Of a DNA stretch of 64,000 nt, positions 35,843-44,448 are shown piece by piece (position 1 is the first letter of the stretch; every line of letters starts with the position of its first letter). The stretch is taken from contig NZ_RQWN01000003.1 in the NCBI RefSeq assembly GCF_003977755.1, positions 434,001 through 498,000 on the forward strand. Reading direction: 5' to 3'. The notes beneath the pieces were generated by a model, which saw only the letters and a program-made list of their open reading frames with translations, had not been told where the DNA came from and made no database searches. Both the position numbers and the translations under genes were made by a program. The stretch is from Haloterrigena salifodinae (GTDB taxonomy: Archaea; Halobacteriota; Halobacteria; Halobacteriales; Natrialbaceae).

Positions 35843-35947
35843 TGATGTGGAGGCTTGTAGCCGGATCGGTTAACCGTTTACCATCTCGGCAGGTAGCGGG
35901 CCCGTCTCGCCGCCGACGACACGTTTACCCGCTCGTTTCCCCAACGA

Positions 35948-36250
35948 ATGGGTATGGAAGCGTCCGCCAGCGCAGCGAGCAACGCGCCGATCACGTTCTA
36001 CCGGCTACAGGCGTGTCCGTACTGCGAACGCGTCGCTCGGCTGCTCAACGAGTACGATCTGGAGTACCAGTCGCGGTTCGTCGAACCGATGCACTCGCGG
36101 CGCGACGTCGTCAAACGGGTCGCCGGCGTCCGCACCGTCCCCGTCGTCGTCGACGAGAACACCGGCGTCACGATGGCCGAGAGCGCTAACATCGTCGACT
36201 ACCTCGAGTCGACCTACGGCGAGGGGCAGACGGCAGGGGGTGACGACTGA
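35948..36250 (+). CDS. Glutaredoxin / GST N-terminal-like protein
   Basis: A 100-residue thioredoxin-fold protein with a CPYC redox centre (FYRLQACPYCERVARLL), the cis-Pro motif RTVPVVVDE and the final MAESANIVDYLESTY helix. It probably reduces disulfides or mixed disulfides with the haloarchaeal thiol gamma-glutamylcysteine. A second ATG at 35954 is equally possible. Its TGA overlaps the ATG of the redoxin gene by one base (TGATG), so the two are translationally coupled. Confidence 0.9.
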   Translation: MGMEASASAASNAPITFYRLQACPYCERVARLLNEYDLEYQSRFVEPMHSRRDVVKRVAGVRTVPVVVDENTGVTMAESANIVDYLESTYGEGQTAGGDD

Positions 36251-36762
36251 TGCCGGACTTCGAGGTCACCGATCTCGGTCCCGCCGACCACCTCGAGGCG
36301 GGCGAGGAGGTTCCCGACGTCACGCGCCCGCTGGTCACCGACGAGTTCTGGGAAGACCGAAGCCTTTCCGACGTCGCCGCCGACGAAGGCCGCACGATCC
36401 TCGTCTGCACGCCGATGATCGGCTCCTTCGCCGCGAAGTACATCTACGACGAACTCGACGAGCGGGGCTGGTTCGACCGCGCCGACCGAATCGTCGGCCT
36501 CACGGCGTCGACGCCGTACGCGGTCTCCTCGTTCCTCGACGACAACGAGTTGCCGTTTGCGGTCTTCGCCGACCCGGCCAACGACATCGCCGACTCCCTG
36601 GGTATCGCCAACGACCTCGACGGGATGGAAGGGATCTCCGAACCCCGCGTCGCCGTCTTCGGCCTCGAGCCGGATCTGACGATCGACAGTGCCTGGGTGT
36701 CGACCGAGTGGCCCGAGTTCCCGCCGTACGACGAGCTCGAGTCCGAACTAGGCCTCGAGTAG
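36250..36762 (+). CDS. Redoxin-like (peroxiredoxin-fold) protein lacking the usual Cys
   Basis: A 170-residue AhpC/TSA-fold protein. At the position of the peroxidatic TxxC motif it has LVCTPMIGSFAAKYIYDEL: a Cys occurs two residues before TP, not after it. The strand GLTASTPYAVSSFLDD and the FAVFADPANDIADSLG region match bacterioferritin comigratory protein-type redoxins. Coupled with the glutaredoxin upstream, it may use that protein as partner or may be a non-catalytic redoxin. The start ATG overlaps the previous stop. Confidence 0.82.
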   Translation: MPDFEVTDLGPADHLEAGEEVPDVTRPLVTDEFWEDRSLSDVAADEGRTILVCTPMIGSFAAKYIYDELDERGWFDRADRIVGLTASTPYAVSSFLDDNELPFAVFADPANDIADSLGIANDLDGMEGISEPRVAVFGLEPDLTIDSAWVSTEWPEFPPYDELESELGLE

Positions 36763-36854
36763 CGCGGCTCGCAGACCGGTCACCGACCCCACTCTGCGGG
36801 TCGAGCGGGCAGCGTGACGCTACGTTTTTGTCGCTGACGCGGTGAGAGACGGGT

Positions 36855-37463
36855 ATGAACGACGACGCCCTCGAGCGCGCCGCGCGGGCGATCCGCGCGG
36901 GCGAACTGGTGGTGTACCCGACCGAGACGGTCTACGGACTCGGTGCCGACGGACTCGACGCCGACGCCGTTGAACGCGTCTTCGAGGCCAAGGGACGGGA
37001 TCGGTCGAAACCGATCTCTGTCGCCGTCCCGACGTTCGAGACGGCCCTCGAGGAGGACTACGTCCGCGCGAGCGACCGCGAACGCGCGTTCGCCGACGAG
37101 TTCCTTCCGGGTCCCGTGACGCTGCTCTGCGAGCGCACCGAGGCCCTCCCGGACGTCCTCACGGCCGGCCGCGAACGAGTCGGTATCCGGGTCCCCGACT
37201 GCGAACCGGCGCTCGCGTTCCTCGAGCGCGCCGAGCGGCCGGTCACCGCCACGAGCGCCAACGTCAGCGGGGAGCCGAGCGCCCGGCAAGTCAAGGATAT
37301 CGGCCAACGGGTGCTCGACGAGGCGGTGGTCCTCGAGGCCGACGACCTGTACGAATCGATCGACGAGACGGTCCCGAGCACCGTCGTCGACCTTGAGGCG
37401 GGGACGATCCACCGCCGCGGGGCGCTGGCCGACGAGATCGAGGCGTGGCTCGAAGCGAACTGA
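36855..37463 (+). CDS. L-threonylcarbamoyladenylate synthase (Sua5/YrdC)
   Basis: Makes threonylcarbamoyl-AMP for the universal t6A37 modification of ANN-reading tRNAs. The 202-residue product is YrdC-length, without the Sua5 C-terminal domain. Motifs are VVYPTETVYGLGADGLD, KGRDRSKPISV, LPGPVTLLC and TATSANVSGEPS. Plus-strand single gene just after the redoxin pair, with its own short upstream gap. Confidence 0.94.
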   Translation: MNDDALERAARAIRAGELVVYPTETVYGLGADGLDADAVERVFEAKGRDRSKPISVAVPTFETALEEDYVRASDRERAFADEFLPGPVTLLCERTEALPDVLTAGRERVGIRVPDCEPALAFLERAERPVTATSANVSGEPSARQVKDIGQRVLDEAVVLEADDLYESIDETVPSTVVDLEAGTIHRRGALADEIEAWLEAN

Positions 37464-37524
37464 TCGGGAGTCGAAGTGAAGGTCAAAGCGGGGGACGAAA
37501 CGGCGAACGCAGCGAAAACGAAAT

Positions 37525-37887
37525 TCAGTCGGCCGCCTGCTCGGCGTCGGTCGTCGCGGACAGTCCGGAACCGAGCGCGTCGGCGACGGAGTCGCGGGCG
37601 CGGCCGGGCAGTGACGCGACGAACCGAGCGATCGTTTGCGGTCCGCTCACGGGCCCGGGAGAGCGATAGCAGGCGATGAGCGACCACATCGTCGCGACGC
37701 CGAGCGCGCCGGCCGCCGAGAAGGTCATTCCCATCGTCGCGTAGGTGAACGAATAGACAGTCCCGACCGTCATCGAGGGGACGCTCGAGCCGAGCGGAAC
37801 CTGGGCGGTGGGATCCCGCACCGTCGGCGCGAGGAAGGTGATCGAGAGGACGCTACCGGCGAGGAAGACGAAATCTTGCCACATCAT
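37525..37887 (-). CDS. Small membrane protein, MMWQDF family (copy 2)
   Basis: A 120-residue protein starting MMWQDFVFLAGSVLSITF with three hydrophobic helices, paralogous to the protein at 13667-14068. The shared blocks are MMWQDF, FLAPT, VPLGSSVPSM and TMWSLIACYRSP. The tail is polar and differs. The promoter also resembles that of copy 1, including the inverted repeat ACTCG-N4-CGAGT between TATA-like box and ATG. Function unknown. Confidence 0.85.
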   Translation of the reverse strand: MMWQDFVFLAGSVLSITFLAPTVRDPTAQVPLGSSVPSMTVGTVYSFTYATMGMTFSAAGALGVATMWSLIACYRSPGPVSGPQTIARFVASLPGRARDSVADALGSGLSATTDAEQAAD

Positions 37888-37900
37888 CGTATAATCAACT

Positions 37901-37914
37901 ACTCGCTTACGAGT
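37901..37914. promoter_or_regulatory. Inverted repeat ACTCG-N4-CGAGT in the promoter of MMWQDF-2
   Basis: ACTCG-CTTA-CGAGT on the plus strand lies 14 nt before the ATG (complement at 37885-37887) and directly after a TATA-like TTTTA on the minus strand. It matches the palindrome in the promoter of the paralogue at 13643-13656 in sequence, spacing and position. Confidence 0.6.
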
Positions 37915-38001
37915 AAAAGTCTCTCGGTATCACTCCCGCCGGATCGCTTATACGTCCGATTTCGTGACTTACAAGCCGTGATGCTCGATATCGAGGTCCC
38001 C

Positions 38002-38697
38002 TCATTCCGAACCGAATCCGGGTAACAGTGAGCGCAGGGTTCGGGTCCGGACGCCACACTGGGCGGCGAACTCGCAGGACTCGCACTTCGAGCGGTTCGT
38101 CGTGCGGGCCGGCGGACCGTCGAGGTCCCACACCGTCCGGAGCGCGCGTCGATAGCGGGCCTTGCGCCGCGTCGTCAACTCGAGGGAGCGAACGACGCCG
38201 TAAGCGGGGTACTCGACCCACGCGCGATCGATTTTCCGTTCGTGTTCCCAGGCCAGCGCCTTCGCGGCCGCGACGGCGTGGACCGACTGGGACTCCCAGA
38301 CGCCCCGTTCAGGCGGCTTCCCGGCCGAAATCAGGACCGGCTCGAGCGGCGCGTCGAGCACCTTGTGGATGACGCCGTGACAGTCCTTCCCGACGGCGTA
38401 GACGTTCCGTTCGTTCGGGTCGCGCAACCGCTCCCAGGTGCCGCCCTCGGCGAGACGGTCGCGAGTCGCACCGAGGCGCTTGCGATACTGCACGGGTTCG
38501 ACGGCGATCGGTTCGGCCTCGAGCGTCCCCGCCGGCGCCTCGAGCAGAGCCTCGTACCGTCGCTCGAGGTCCCGAATTCGCTCGACCGACGGCGGCGGCT
38601 CGCGGTCGACGTCGTCGTCGGTCCGCTGGTAGTAGCACTTCCGAGCGCAGTAGGCAGCCGTCCGCAGGTCGCTGAAGGGAACGAGGGCTCGAGACAC
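38002..38697 (-). CDS. Solitary Cas4/Dna2-like Fe-S nuclease domain protein
   Basis: A 231-residue protein from GTG 38695-38697. Two cysteines near the N terminus (AAYCARKCYYQR) and a cluster near the C terminus (SKCESCEFAAQC) are arranged as in Cas4/AddB-type 4Fe-4S PD-(D/E)XK nucleases. The nuclease-core residues are less clear: VWESQSVHAVAAAKAL, then WVEYPAYGVVRSLELTT with a following RRKARYRRAL helix. No CRISPR array or other cas gene is in the window, so a repair or unrelated role is likely. A longer ATG frame up to 38862 exists, but its extra 55 residues do not look conserved. Confidence 0.75.
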   Translation of the reverse strand: MSRALVPFSDLRTAAYCARKCYYQRTDDDVDREPPPSVERIRDLERRYEALLEAPAGTLEAEPIAVEPVQYRKRLGATRDRLAEGGTWERLRDPNERNVYAVGKDCHGVIHKVLDAPLEPVLISAGKPPERGVWESQSVHAVAAAKALAWEHERKIDRAWVEYPAYGVVRSLELTTRRKARYRRALRTVWDLDGPPARTTNRSKCESCEFAAQCGVRTRTLRSLLPGFGSE

Positions 38698-38851
38698 GGA
38701 CGGTCTGGCCGCCCGTTCTCGGATAAAGTTTCGGACTGGAGCGTGGACAGCCGTTTCGAGTGAAGCGAGGGCGCTATCTGAAGTGGACGTACAGCGGTTG
38801 CTGTGCGGAGACAAAGCAGTTGTACCGAGCGTGAGCGAAGCGAACGCTCGG

Positions 38852-38923
38852 CCTTTTTTCATCGAAGTTTTTTGGCCGGGTTCGAGCGAACGAAGTGAGT
38901 GAGGACCCGGTGAAAAAAGTTCG
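38852..38923 (-). repeat. Hairpin repeat element C, 3' of the cmi4 gene
   Basis: On the minus strand it begins 3 nt after the stop codon with CGAACTTTTTTCACCGGGTC, has an inner arm pair around CACTTCGTTCGCTCG and GGGTCC ... GAACCC, and ends AAACTTCGATGAAAAAAGG. The 5' CTTTTTTCA and 3' TGAAAAAAG are near-perfect inverted repeats. Just beyond, CGAGCGT ... ACGCTCG at 38826-38850 adds another hairpin. Same flanks as elements A and B. Confidence 0.7.
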
Positions 38924-38926
38924 TCT

Positions 38927-39517
38927 CTAGAACTCCACGTCCGTCTCCATCCCTTCGGTGGCGTCCTCGAGGCCGTCCTCGCGGACGTCGGTGGTCAAGC
39001 GTTCCGAGAGTTCGGCGTCGGCGAGGATGCTGTCGAACTCGTCGCGGTAGCGGTCGTTGGCGGCGCGGGATTCGTCCTCGGCGGCGGCGACGCGGCGGTA
39101 GCGTCGGATCTGGGGCTCGCTGACGTCGTACTCGTCGGCGAGCGTGGCGTCGTCCTCCTCCCGGTCGCGGATCGCCGCGAGGTCGACCTCGTCGGCGTCG
39201 TCCTCGCCCACGAGGTGCAGCGACATGCGGGCCTCGAAGACCGTCTCCTCGTCGACGTCGAGGTCAGCAGCGATGTCGGCGTCGTCCTCGCCGTCGTAGA
39301 AGCCCCGTGCGACCGCGATGAGTTCGTCGTCCGTTAGCGGCGTCTCGAACGCGTAGCGCTCGCGCATCTGCTGGACGACGCTCTCGAGGCGCTCTTCGTC
39401 CGATCGGTCGTCGCGCTCGAGCGAGCCGCGGGAGTTCTCCTGGGATTCGGTGACGGTTTCCTCGCCGTCGGTGACGTCGGTGAAGATTTCGCGGAGTTCC
39501 TCGGTTTTGTCGTTCAT
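38927..39517 (-). CDS. cmi4: Conditioned medium-induced protein 4
   Basis: A 196-residue, very acidic protein that I recognise as the haloarchaeal protein annotated conditioned medium-induced protein 4, named for induction in a Natrinema-type quorum-like experiment. It starts MNDKTEELREIFTDVTDGEE. The middle holds two helix-turn-helix-like repeats: DDELIAVARGFYDGEDDADIA followed by LDVDEETVFEAR (each shown at reduced length), and EDDATLADEYDVSEPQIRRY. That pattern suggests DNA or RNA polymerase-related binding. It is divergent from the Fe-S protein at 39696. Mechanism unknown. Confidence 0.82.
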   Translation of the reverse strand: MNDKTEELREIFTDVTDGEETVTESQENSRGSLERDDRSDEERLESVVQQMRERYAFETPLTDDELIAVARGFYDGEDDADIAADLDVDEETVFEARMSLHLVGEDDADEVDLAAIRDREEDDATLADEYDVSEPQIRRYRRVAAAEDESRAANDRYRDEFDSILADAELSERLTTDVREDGLEDATEGMETDVEF

Positions 39518-39695
39518 GGGTGGACACTCCCGACGGGCGGCTATTTAAGCCTGTTGCCAGATAGCGTTGGGCCGATATTAGACATCGTAAACAATTATAA
39601 ACTGGCAATAAGAGGAAAATTTCCGCAAGACGGCATCGGGGTGGTGTTTGCAAGGGGTAACAAGAATTAAGTCACAGCCTCCCACGTCATTGTAC

Positions 39696-41912
39696 ATGAA
39701 CGCCTTAGCACAGTCGGAGGTGAGCAGGGAAACCTACCTGGGAATCGGCGGCGTGGAATACGTGCTGTTCTATTTCCTGGTCTCGGTGACCCTCGCCGTC
39801 TTCGCCTACGGCGTCTACCGGCGGTTCAGTCGGTACACCGAGGGCGACGACGATCCCTTCGATCGGATCGACGAACTGCCGGGTCGAATTGTCAGCGCGG
39901 CAAAGATCGTCGTCACGAACGAGAAACAGTTCAACAGGGATCTCTACGGCGGGCTGATGCACTCGTTTATCCTCTGGGGGTTCCTGACGCTGTTCATCGC
40001 GACGTCGATCATCGCCGCCGAACAGTACGGAACCGAACTGCTCCTCGGGTTGACGTTCTGGGAAGGGGACTTCTATCTCACCTACCAGTTCATCGTCGAC
40101 GCGATGGGGCTGCTCTTCGTCGTCGGGATCGGAATGGCCCTCTACCGACGCTACTGGGTCCAGAACCACCGTCTCTGGGGCCGTCATACCTCCAACGAGG
40201 ACGACGTCTTCATCTGGACGCTGTTCGGCCTCGGCGTCGGCGGCTTCCTCCTCGAGGGCTTTCGTATCTACATCAGCGGGATGCCGAGCCACGAGGTCGT
40301 CAGTTTCGTCGGCTACGGGCTGGCGATGGCATTCGACACGATCGGCCTGCCGACGACCGGAGCGGTCCTGGAGGGCGGCGCGCTCAATCCCGACTACGCC
40401 GCGGTCGAGCAACTCGGCTTCAACGCCGAGACACTCCACTGGCTGACGTGGTGGTCCCACTCGCTGCTGGCGCTCTTCTTCATCGCGTGGATCCCCCACG
40501 CTGGGAAGCCGTTCCACATGCTCTCGTCGTTCGCGAACGTCGTCACGCGCGACGAGAAGGCCGGTCGACGCCTCCCCAACGTCCCGTCGGATCTGGATGC
40601 AACGAACGCCGAGTCCATCGACGACTTCACCTGGAAGGAAATCCTCGATCAGGACGCCTGTACCAAGTGCGGTCGCTGTTCGTCGGTCTGTCCCGCGAAG
40701 GCCTCCAGCCGTCCGCTCGACCCTCGAGACGTCATCCTTGACCTCCGCAAGTATCGCGAGGAACTGGACGCCGGCGGCGAGGAGAAGCCGATCATCGCCG
40801 ACGGAGGGACGAGCGTGATCAACACGGAGACAATGGAGTCCTGCATGGCCTGTATGGCCTGCATGGACGCCTGTCCCGTCGAGATCGAGCACCTCCAGTC
40901 CTTCACCAGACTCCAGCGGCAGATGACCGATCAGGGCGACGTCTCACCCAGCATGCAGGACGTCTTCCAGAACGTCATGCAGAACGGCAACACCTTCGGC
41001 GACTCGCCACGCAACCGGGGCGACTGGAGCGACGACCTCGAGTTCGATGTTCCGGACGCTCGCGAGGAGGAAGTCGACTACCTCTGGTACGTCGGGGACT
41101 TCCCGAGCTACGACGAGCGCAACAAGCAGGTCGCCCGCTCGCTGGCGACCATCCTGAAGGAAGCCGACGTCAGCTTCGGGATCCTCTTCGACGACGAGAA
41201 GTACGACGGCAACGATATCCGCCGCGTCGGCGAGGAACTGCTCTACGTCGAACTCGCCGGACACCACGTCGAAACGTGGGAAGACTGCGAGTTCGACAAC
41301 ATCGTCTGTACGGATCCCCACTCCTACAACACGTTCAAGAACGAGTATCCGGAACTCAACTTCGACGAGTTCGCCGACGATCCGATGATGCCCTTCGAGT
41401 ACGACGAGCAGTGGAACGACGACGGCGAAATCGAGGTCTACCACTGGACCCAGGCCGTCGAAGAACTGGTCAACGAGGGTAAGCTCGACCTGAACGGCAC
41501 CGAACTCGATTACACGGTCACCTACCACGACCCGTGCCATCTTGGCCGGTACAACGACGAGTACGAGGCCCCACGGGAACTCATCCGGGCGACAGGCTGC
41601 GAACTCGACGAAATGCCCCGCAATCGCGACAACTCCTTCTGTTGTGGCGGCGGCGGCGGCGGCCTCTGGATGGACTTCGAAGAGGAACCGAAGCCGAGCG
41701 AAGAACGAATTCGGGAGGCCCTCGAGGACACTGACAACGGCCCCGGCGTCGAGAAGTTTGTCGTCGCCTGCCCGATGTGCATGACGATGTACGAGGACGG
41801 CCGCAAGACCGGCGGCTACGAGGACGAGATCGAGATCGTCGACGTCGCCGAACTCATCGTCGAAGCCATCGGCGCCGAAGAGGAAGCGGACCTCGAGATC
41901 GCGGCGGACTGA
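39696..41912 (+). CDS. Membrane Fe-S oxidoreductase, heterodisulfide reductase-like
   Basis: A 738-residue fusion protein. The N-terminal 300 residues contain about five to six hydrophobic helices of a DUF3483/NarI-like membrane part. A ferredoxin domain follows, with two 4Fe-4S motifs CTKCGRCSSVCPAK and CMACMACMDACPVE. The C-terminal half has HdrB/GlpC-type CCG domains: an N-terminal copy poor in cysteine and a second one with YHDPCHLGRY, SFCCGGGGGGLW and ACPMCMTMYEDG. It likely passes electrons between a flavoprotein dehydrogenase and quinone. Start is MNALAQSEVSRE after an AT-rich promoter zone at 39580-39690. Confidence 0.9.
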   Translation: MNALAQSEVSRETYLGIGGVEYVLFYFLVSVTLAVFAYGVYRRFSRYTEGDDDPFDRIDELPGRIVSAAKIVVTNEKQFNRDLYGGLMHSFILWGFLTLFIATSIIAAEQYGTELLLGLTFWEGDFYLTYQFIVDAMGLLFVVGIGMALYRRYWVQNHRLWGRHTSNEDDVFIWTLFGLGVGGFLLEGFRIYISGMPSHEVVSFVGYGLAMAFDTIGLPTTGAVLEGGALNPDYAAVEQLGFNAETLHWLTWWSHSLLALFFIAWIPHAGKPFHMLSSFANVVTRDEKAGRRLPNVPSDLDATNAESIDDFTWKEILDQDACTKCGRCSSVCPAKASSRPLDPRDVILDLRKYREELDAGGEEKPIIADGGTSVINTETMESCMACMACMDACPVEIEHLQSFTRLQRQMTDQGDVSPSMQDVFQNVMQNGNTFGDSPRNRGDWSDDLEFDVPDAREEEVDYLWYVGDFPSYDERNKQVARSLATILKEADVSFGILFDDEKYDGNDIRRVGEELLYVELAGHHVETWEDCEFDNIVCTDPHSYNTFKNEYPELNFDEFADDPMMPFEYDEQWNDDGEIEVYHWTQAVEELVNEGKLDLNGTELDYTVTYHDPCHLGRYNDEYEAPRELIRATGCELDEMPRNRDNSFCCGGGGGGLWMDFEEEPKPSEERIREALEDTDNGPGVEKFVVACPMCMTMYEDGRKTGGYEDEIEIVDVAELIVEAIGAEEEADLEIAAD

Positions 41913-42095
41913 TCGAGTGCCCGCCGATTCCGATTCGATAATCCGCCCATCGTAATGGGTAGATCGCTGTTTTCTCGCCGCTCGAGCGTCAATTCGATAG
42001 CGGTTCGAAGCGCATACGTGCCGCTCAGCGTCACGCTTTCAGAGAGTTAGTTGAAAACGCTGCGTCCGTCCGAACCGATCCGTCGAAACGAGCGC

Positions 42096-42836
42096 TCAGT
42101 CGGAGCGACCGACCGTCGCCGTCGCGTCCTCGCACTCGGCTGCAACGGCGACGTTCTCGGTCCGCACCTCGCGGGCAAACTCAAGGAAGTTGTCGAACAC
42201 TAACTTGGCCTCGCAGGCTTTCTGGTAGTTCTCCTCGGTGATCTCCTCAAGGACCGACTGCCGGCGGTCGTCGGAGAGGTCCTTGCGGTGGACGAGTTCG
42301 CGGGCGGTCTTGGCGTCGTACTCGGGGTGGAACTGGACACCGAAGACTCGATCCTTGCGGAAGCCGTGGTTGGAGTAGTGGTTCTCCGCGAGGGGGTCGG
42401 CGCCGGGCGGCAGTTCCGAGACCTCGTCGGAGTGGCTGGTGAAGGCGGTGAACTCCTCGTCGATGTCGTCGAAGAGCCGCGAGTTCCCGTAGTGCTCGAT
42501 CTCGCTATAGCCGACCTCGTAGGCACCCATGTCTTCGACGGTGCCGCCGAGGACGTCTGCCAGCAGCTGGTGGCCCCAACAGACGCCGAAGAACGGCATC
42601 CCACGGTCGATCGCGTCGCCGACCCACTCCTTGATCGGCTGCATCCACTCGTCATCCCAGTACACCGACGATCGCGAGCCCGTGACGACGGCGCCGTCGT
42701 AGTCGAACCCGTCCGGAACCTCGCCCTCGGTGGCGTCGAACTCCGCGAGCGATGCGTCGAGTTCGCGCCGGAAGTTCCGCGTCGTGTTCTCGTCCCGGTG
42801 AGCTGCGTTCAGGACGGCAATACGAAGCTGATCCAT
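42096..42836 (-). CDS. Class I glutamine amidotransferase-like protein
   Basis: A 246-residue GATase1 protein. The nucleophile cysteine is in PFFGVCWGHQLLADVLGG and the catalytic His-Glu in FGVQFHPEYDAKTA. It resembles stand-alone GMP-synthase-like amidotransferases. The start is MDQLRIAVLNAAHR; a longer frame adds 20 unlikely residues. The partner synthetase is not next door, so it may be a free glutaminase/peptidase-like member. The C-terminal 50 residues (KLVFDNFLEFAREV) are helical. Confidence 0.9.
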   Translation of the reverse strand: MDQLRIAVLNAAHRDENTTRNFRRELDASLAEFDATEGEVPDGFDYDGAVVTGSRSSVYWDDEWMQPIKEWVGDAIDRGMPFFGVCWGHQLLADVLGGTVEDMGAYEVGYSEIEHYGNSRLFDDIDEEFTAFTSHSDEVSELPPGADPLAENHYSNHGFRKDRVFGVQFHPEYDAKTARELVHRKDLSDDRRQSVLEEITEENYQKACEAKLVFDNFLEFAREVRTENVAVAAECEDATATVGRSD

Positions 42837-42974
42837 CGTCCCGTATTGGCGACTCAGGGAAGATATGCCTTCTGTCCCAGACCGGGGTTGCCGCAACCGC
42901 GGACGGCTAGCGGACTTCCCGAACAGAGGCGAGCCTGTCAGGATCCGGTTACGAACGGCGGGGACGAGGCGACG

Positions 42975-44330
42975 TCACTGCGGCCGATAGATGCCGTCCT
43001 CGTCGCGGCGGTACCGATCGTCCGTCTCGAACCAGCCGTCGGCGAACCGGCCGCGGTCGCCGGACTCGTCGTAGTCGTCGCTTTGCACCTCGGCCGAGGC
43101 GTACCAGTTCTCGTCGTCGGTCCCGGCAGCGCTTACGTAGCCGTCGGCCACGACCGGACCGGACAGTTCGAGTCGGCCCTCGGTCGCCCCCTCGAGGACG
43201 GTTCCCGACTCGTCGACCAGTCGCGCGCGACAGTCCGGCACAGGCGTGCCGACGCCGTCCGCGACGGTTGAGGTGCCGCCGATGTCGACGTCTGTCTCGA
43301 CAGCGAACGACTGGGAGAACGCCGTCGGGCACTCGAGACGGCCCGCCGCGCGCGCGACCGGGATCCCCTGCTCGCGATAGGCCTCGAGCGTGTCGTCGTC
43401 CACCGCTCCCTCGACGATCACGCGATCGAGCGAGTCGACCGCGTCGTCGAACCCCGACTCGGCGGCGAGGTCTCGAATCGCCGTCTCGCGGCCCGCGAGG
43501 AGCGTCGCCTCCTCCTCGGCGATCGCGGTCAGGGTATCGCCGGGATCAAACGCTCGGTCGAGCAGCAGGGTGCCGCCGACGTACAGCGTCGACAGCGCGA
43601 CGCGGACGAGCCCGTCGGGACTCGAGAGCGGCGGCGTCAGCGGAACGACGTCGGCGCTCGAAAGTCCCCACGCGACAAGCGCCGAGATGCAGTTCCACTC
43701 GAGCGCGGACGCCGAGTAGCCGGCGATCGGTCGCCCGTCGCCGCCGTGGAGGAGCAAGAGCGGGGCGTCAGTCTCGGACTCGCGGTCGCGCTCGTCCGGA
43801 TCGGGGACGGTGTCTCGGTCGGCCTCGGCGAGTTCCTCGAGGGTCTCCGACCGATCGAACGGGATCGAGCGAACGAGGTCGCGCTGGGCCGCCTCGGAGA
43901 CGACGAGATCGGGCTCGATCTCGTCGAACGGCCGCTCGACTGACGCAGGAGTGAGCCAGTGAGAGACCGGGAAGAAGGTGGCACCGAGGCGCCGACAGGC
44001 GAACAGGACGGCGAGCGACGCGACGCGGTTGCGCGTGAGGAGACAGACGACGTCGCCGGCTTCGATCCCCAGCGCGGCGAGGTGCTCGGCCGTCCGCGTC
44101 GCCATCGCCGAGAGTTCGCCGTAGGAGACGCGGTTCTCGTGGATTGTCTCCGCGGGGGCGTACAGCCGCTCCTCGGAGATATCGACGACCGCCGTCCGTT
44201 CCGGAAACCGTTCGGCCCGACGTGCCAGCGAGAGCGTCACGAACGGGACTGCCACCCCGGCCTCCGTAGTAGCTGGGGGGTCAATCGCAAGCACGTGAGC
44301 GCGTTCATCGAACGTGTCCGCATACGGCAA
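42975..44330 (-). CDS. Degenerate, short AMP-binding (acyl-CoA synthetase-like) protein
   Basis: A 451-residue adenylate-forming-fold protein. The N-terminal subdomain is recognisable (VSYGELSAMATRTAEHLAAL, GDVVCLLTRNRVASLAVLFA). The phosphate-binding loop, normally like YTSGTTGxPKG, reads LLLLHGGDGRPIAGYSASAL and lacks the Ser/Thr-Gly core and lysine. The GWFETDDRYRRDEDG end corresponds to the hinge, and the protein stops there, so the C-terminal lid domain with the catalytic Lys is missing. It is therefore unlikely to have ordinary ligase activity. The reading frame is intact, which suggests it is kept for another role. Confidence 0.8.
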   Translation of the reverse strand: MPYADTFDERAHVLAIDPPATTEAGVAVPFVTLSLARRAERFPERTAVVDISEERLYAPAETIHENRVSYGELSAMATRTAEHLAALGIEAGDVVCLLTRNRVASLAVLFACRRLGATFFPVSHWLTPASVERPFDEIEPDLVVSEAAQRDLVRSIPFDRSETLEELAEADRDTVPDPDERDRESETDAPLLLLHGGDGRPIAGYSASALEWNCISALVAWGLSSADVVPLTPPLSSPDGLVRVALSTLYVGGTLLLDRAFDPGDTLTAIAEEEATLLAGRETAIRDLAAESGFDDAVDSLDRVIVEGAVDDDTLEAYREQGIPVARAAGRLECPTAFSQSFAVETDVDIGGTSTVADGVGTPVPDCRARLVDESGTVLEGATEGRLELSGPVVADGYVSAAGTDDENWYASAEVQSDDYDESGDRGRFADGWFETDDRYRRDEDGIYRPQ

Positions 44331-44394
44331 TAGAGCTCGATTCGTGACTGAACTGGTGTGATTTCACAGCAATAGTGGCCTCCCCGGAAATAAC

Positions 44395-44425
44395 ACTAAT
44401 CAAATTATTATCAAATTATAAATGA
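44395..44425 (+). promoter_or_regulatory. AT-rich promoter of the Tat hypothetical gene
   Basis: CTAATCAAATTATTATCAA followed by ATTATAAATG lies 25-50 nt before the ATG at 44449. The ATTATAAAT part is a good archaeal TATA box. Confidence 0.55.
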
Positions 44426-44448
44426 CAGCCCGGTATAGAGAGCAGTAG

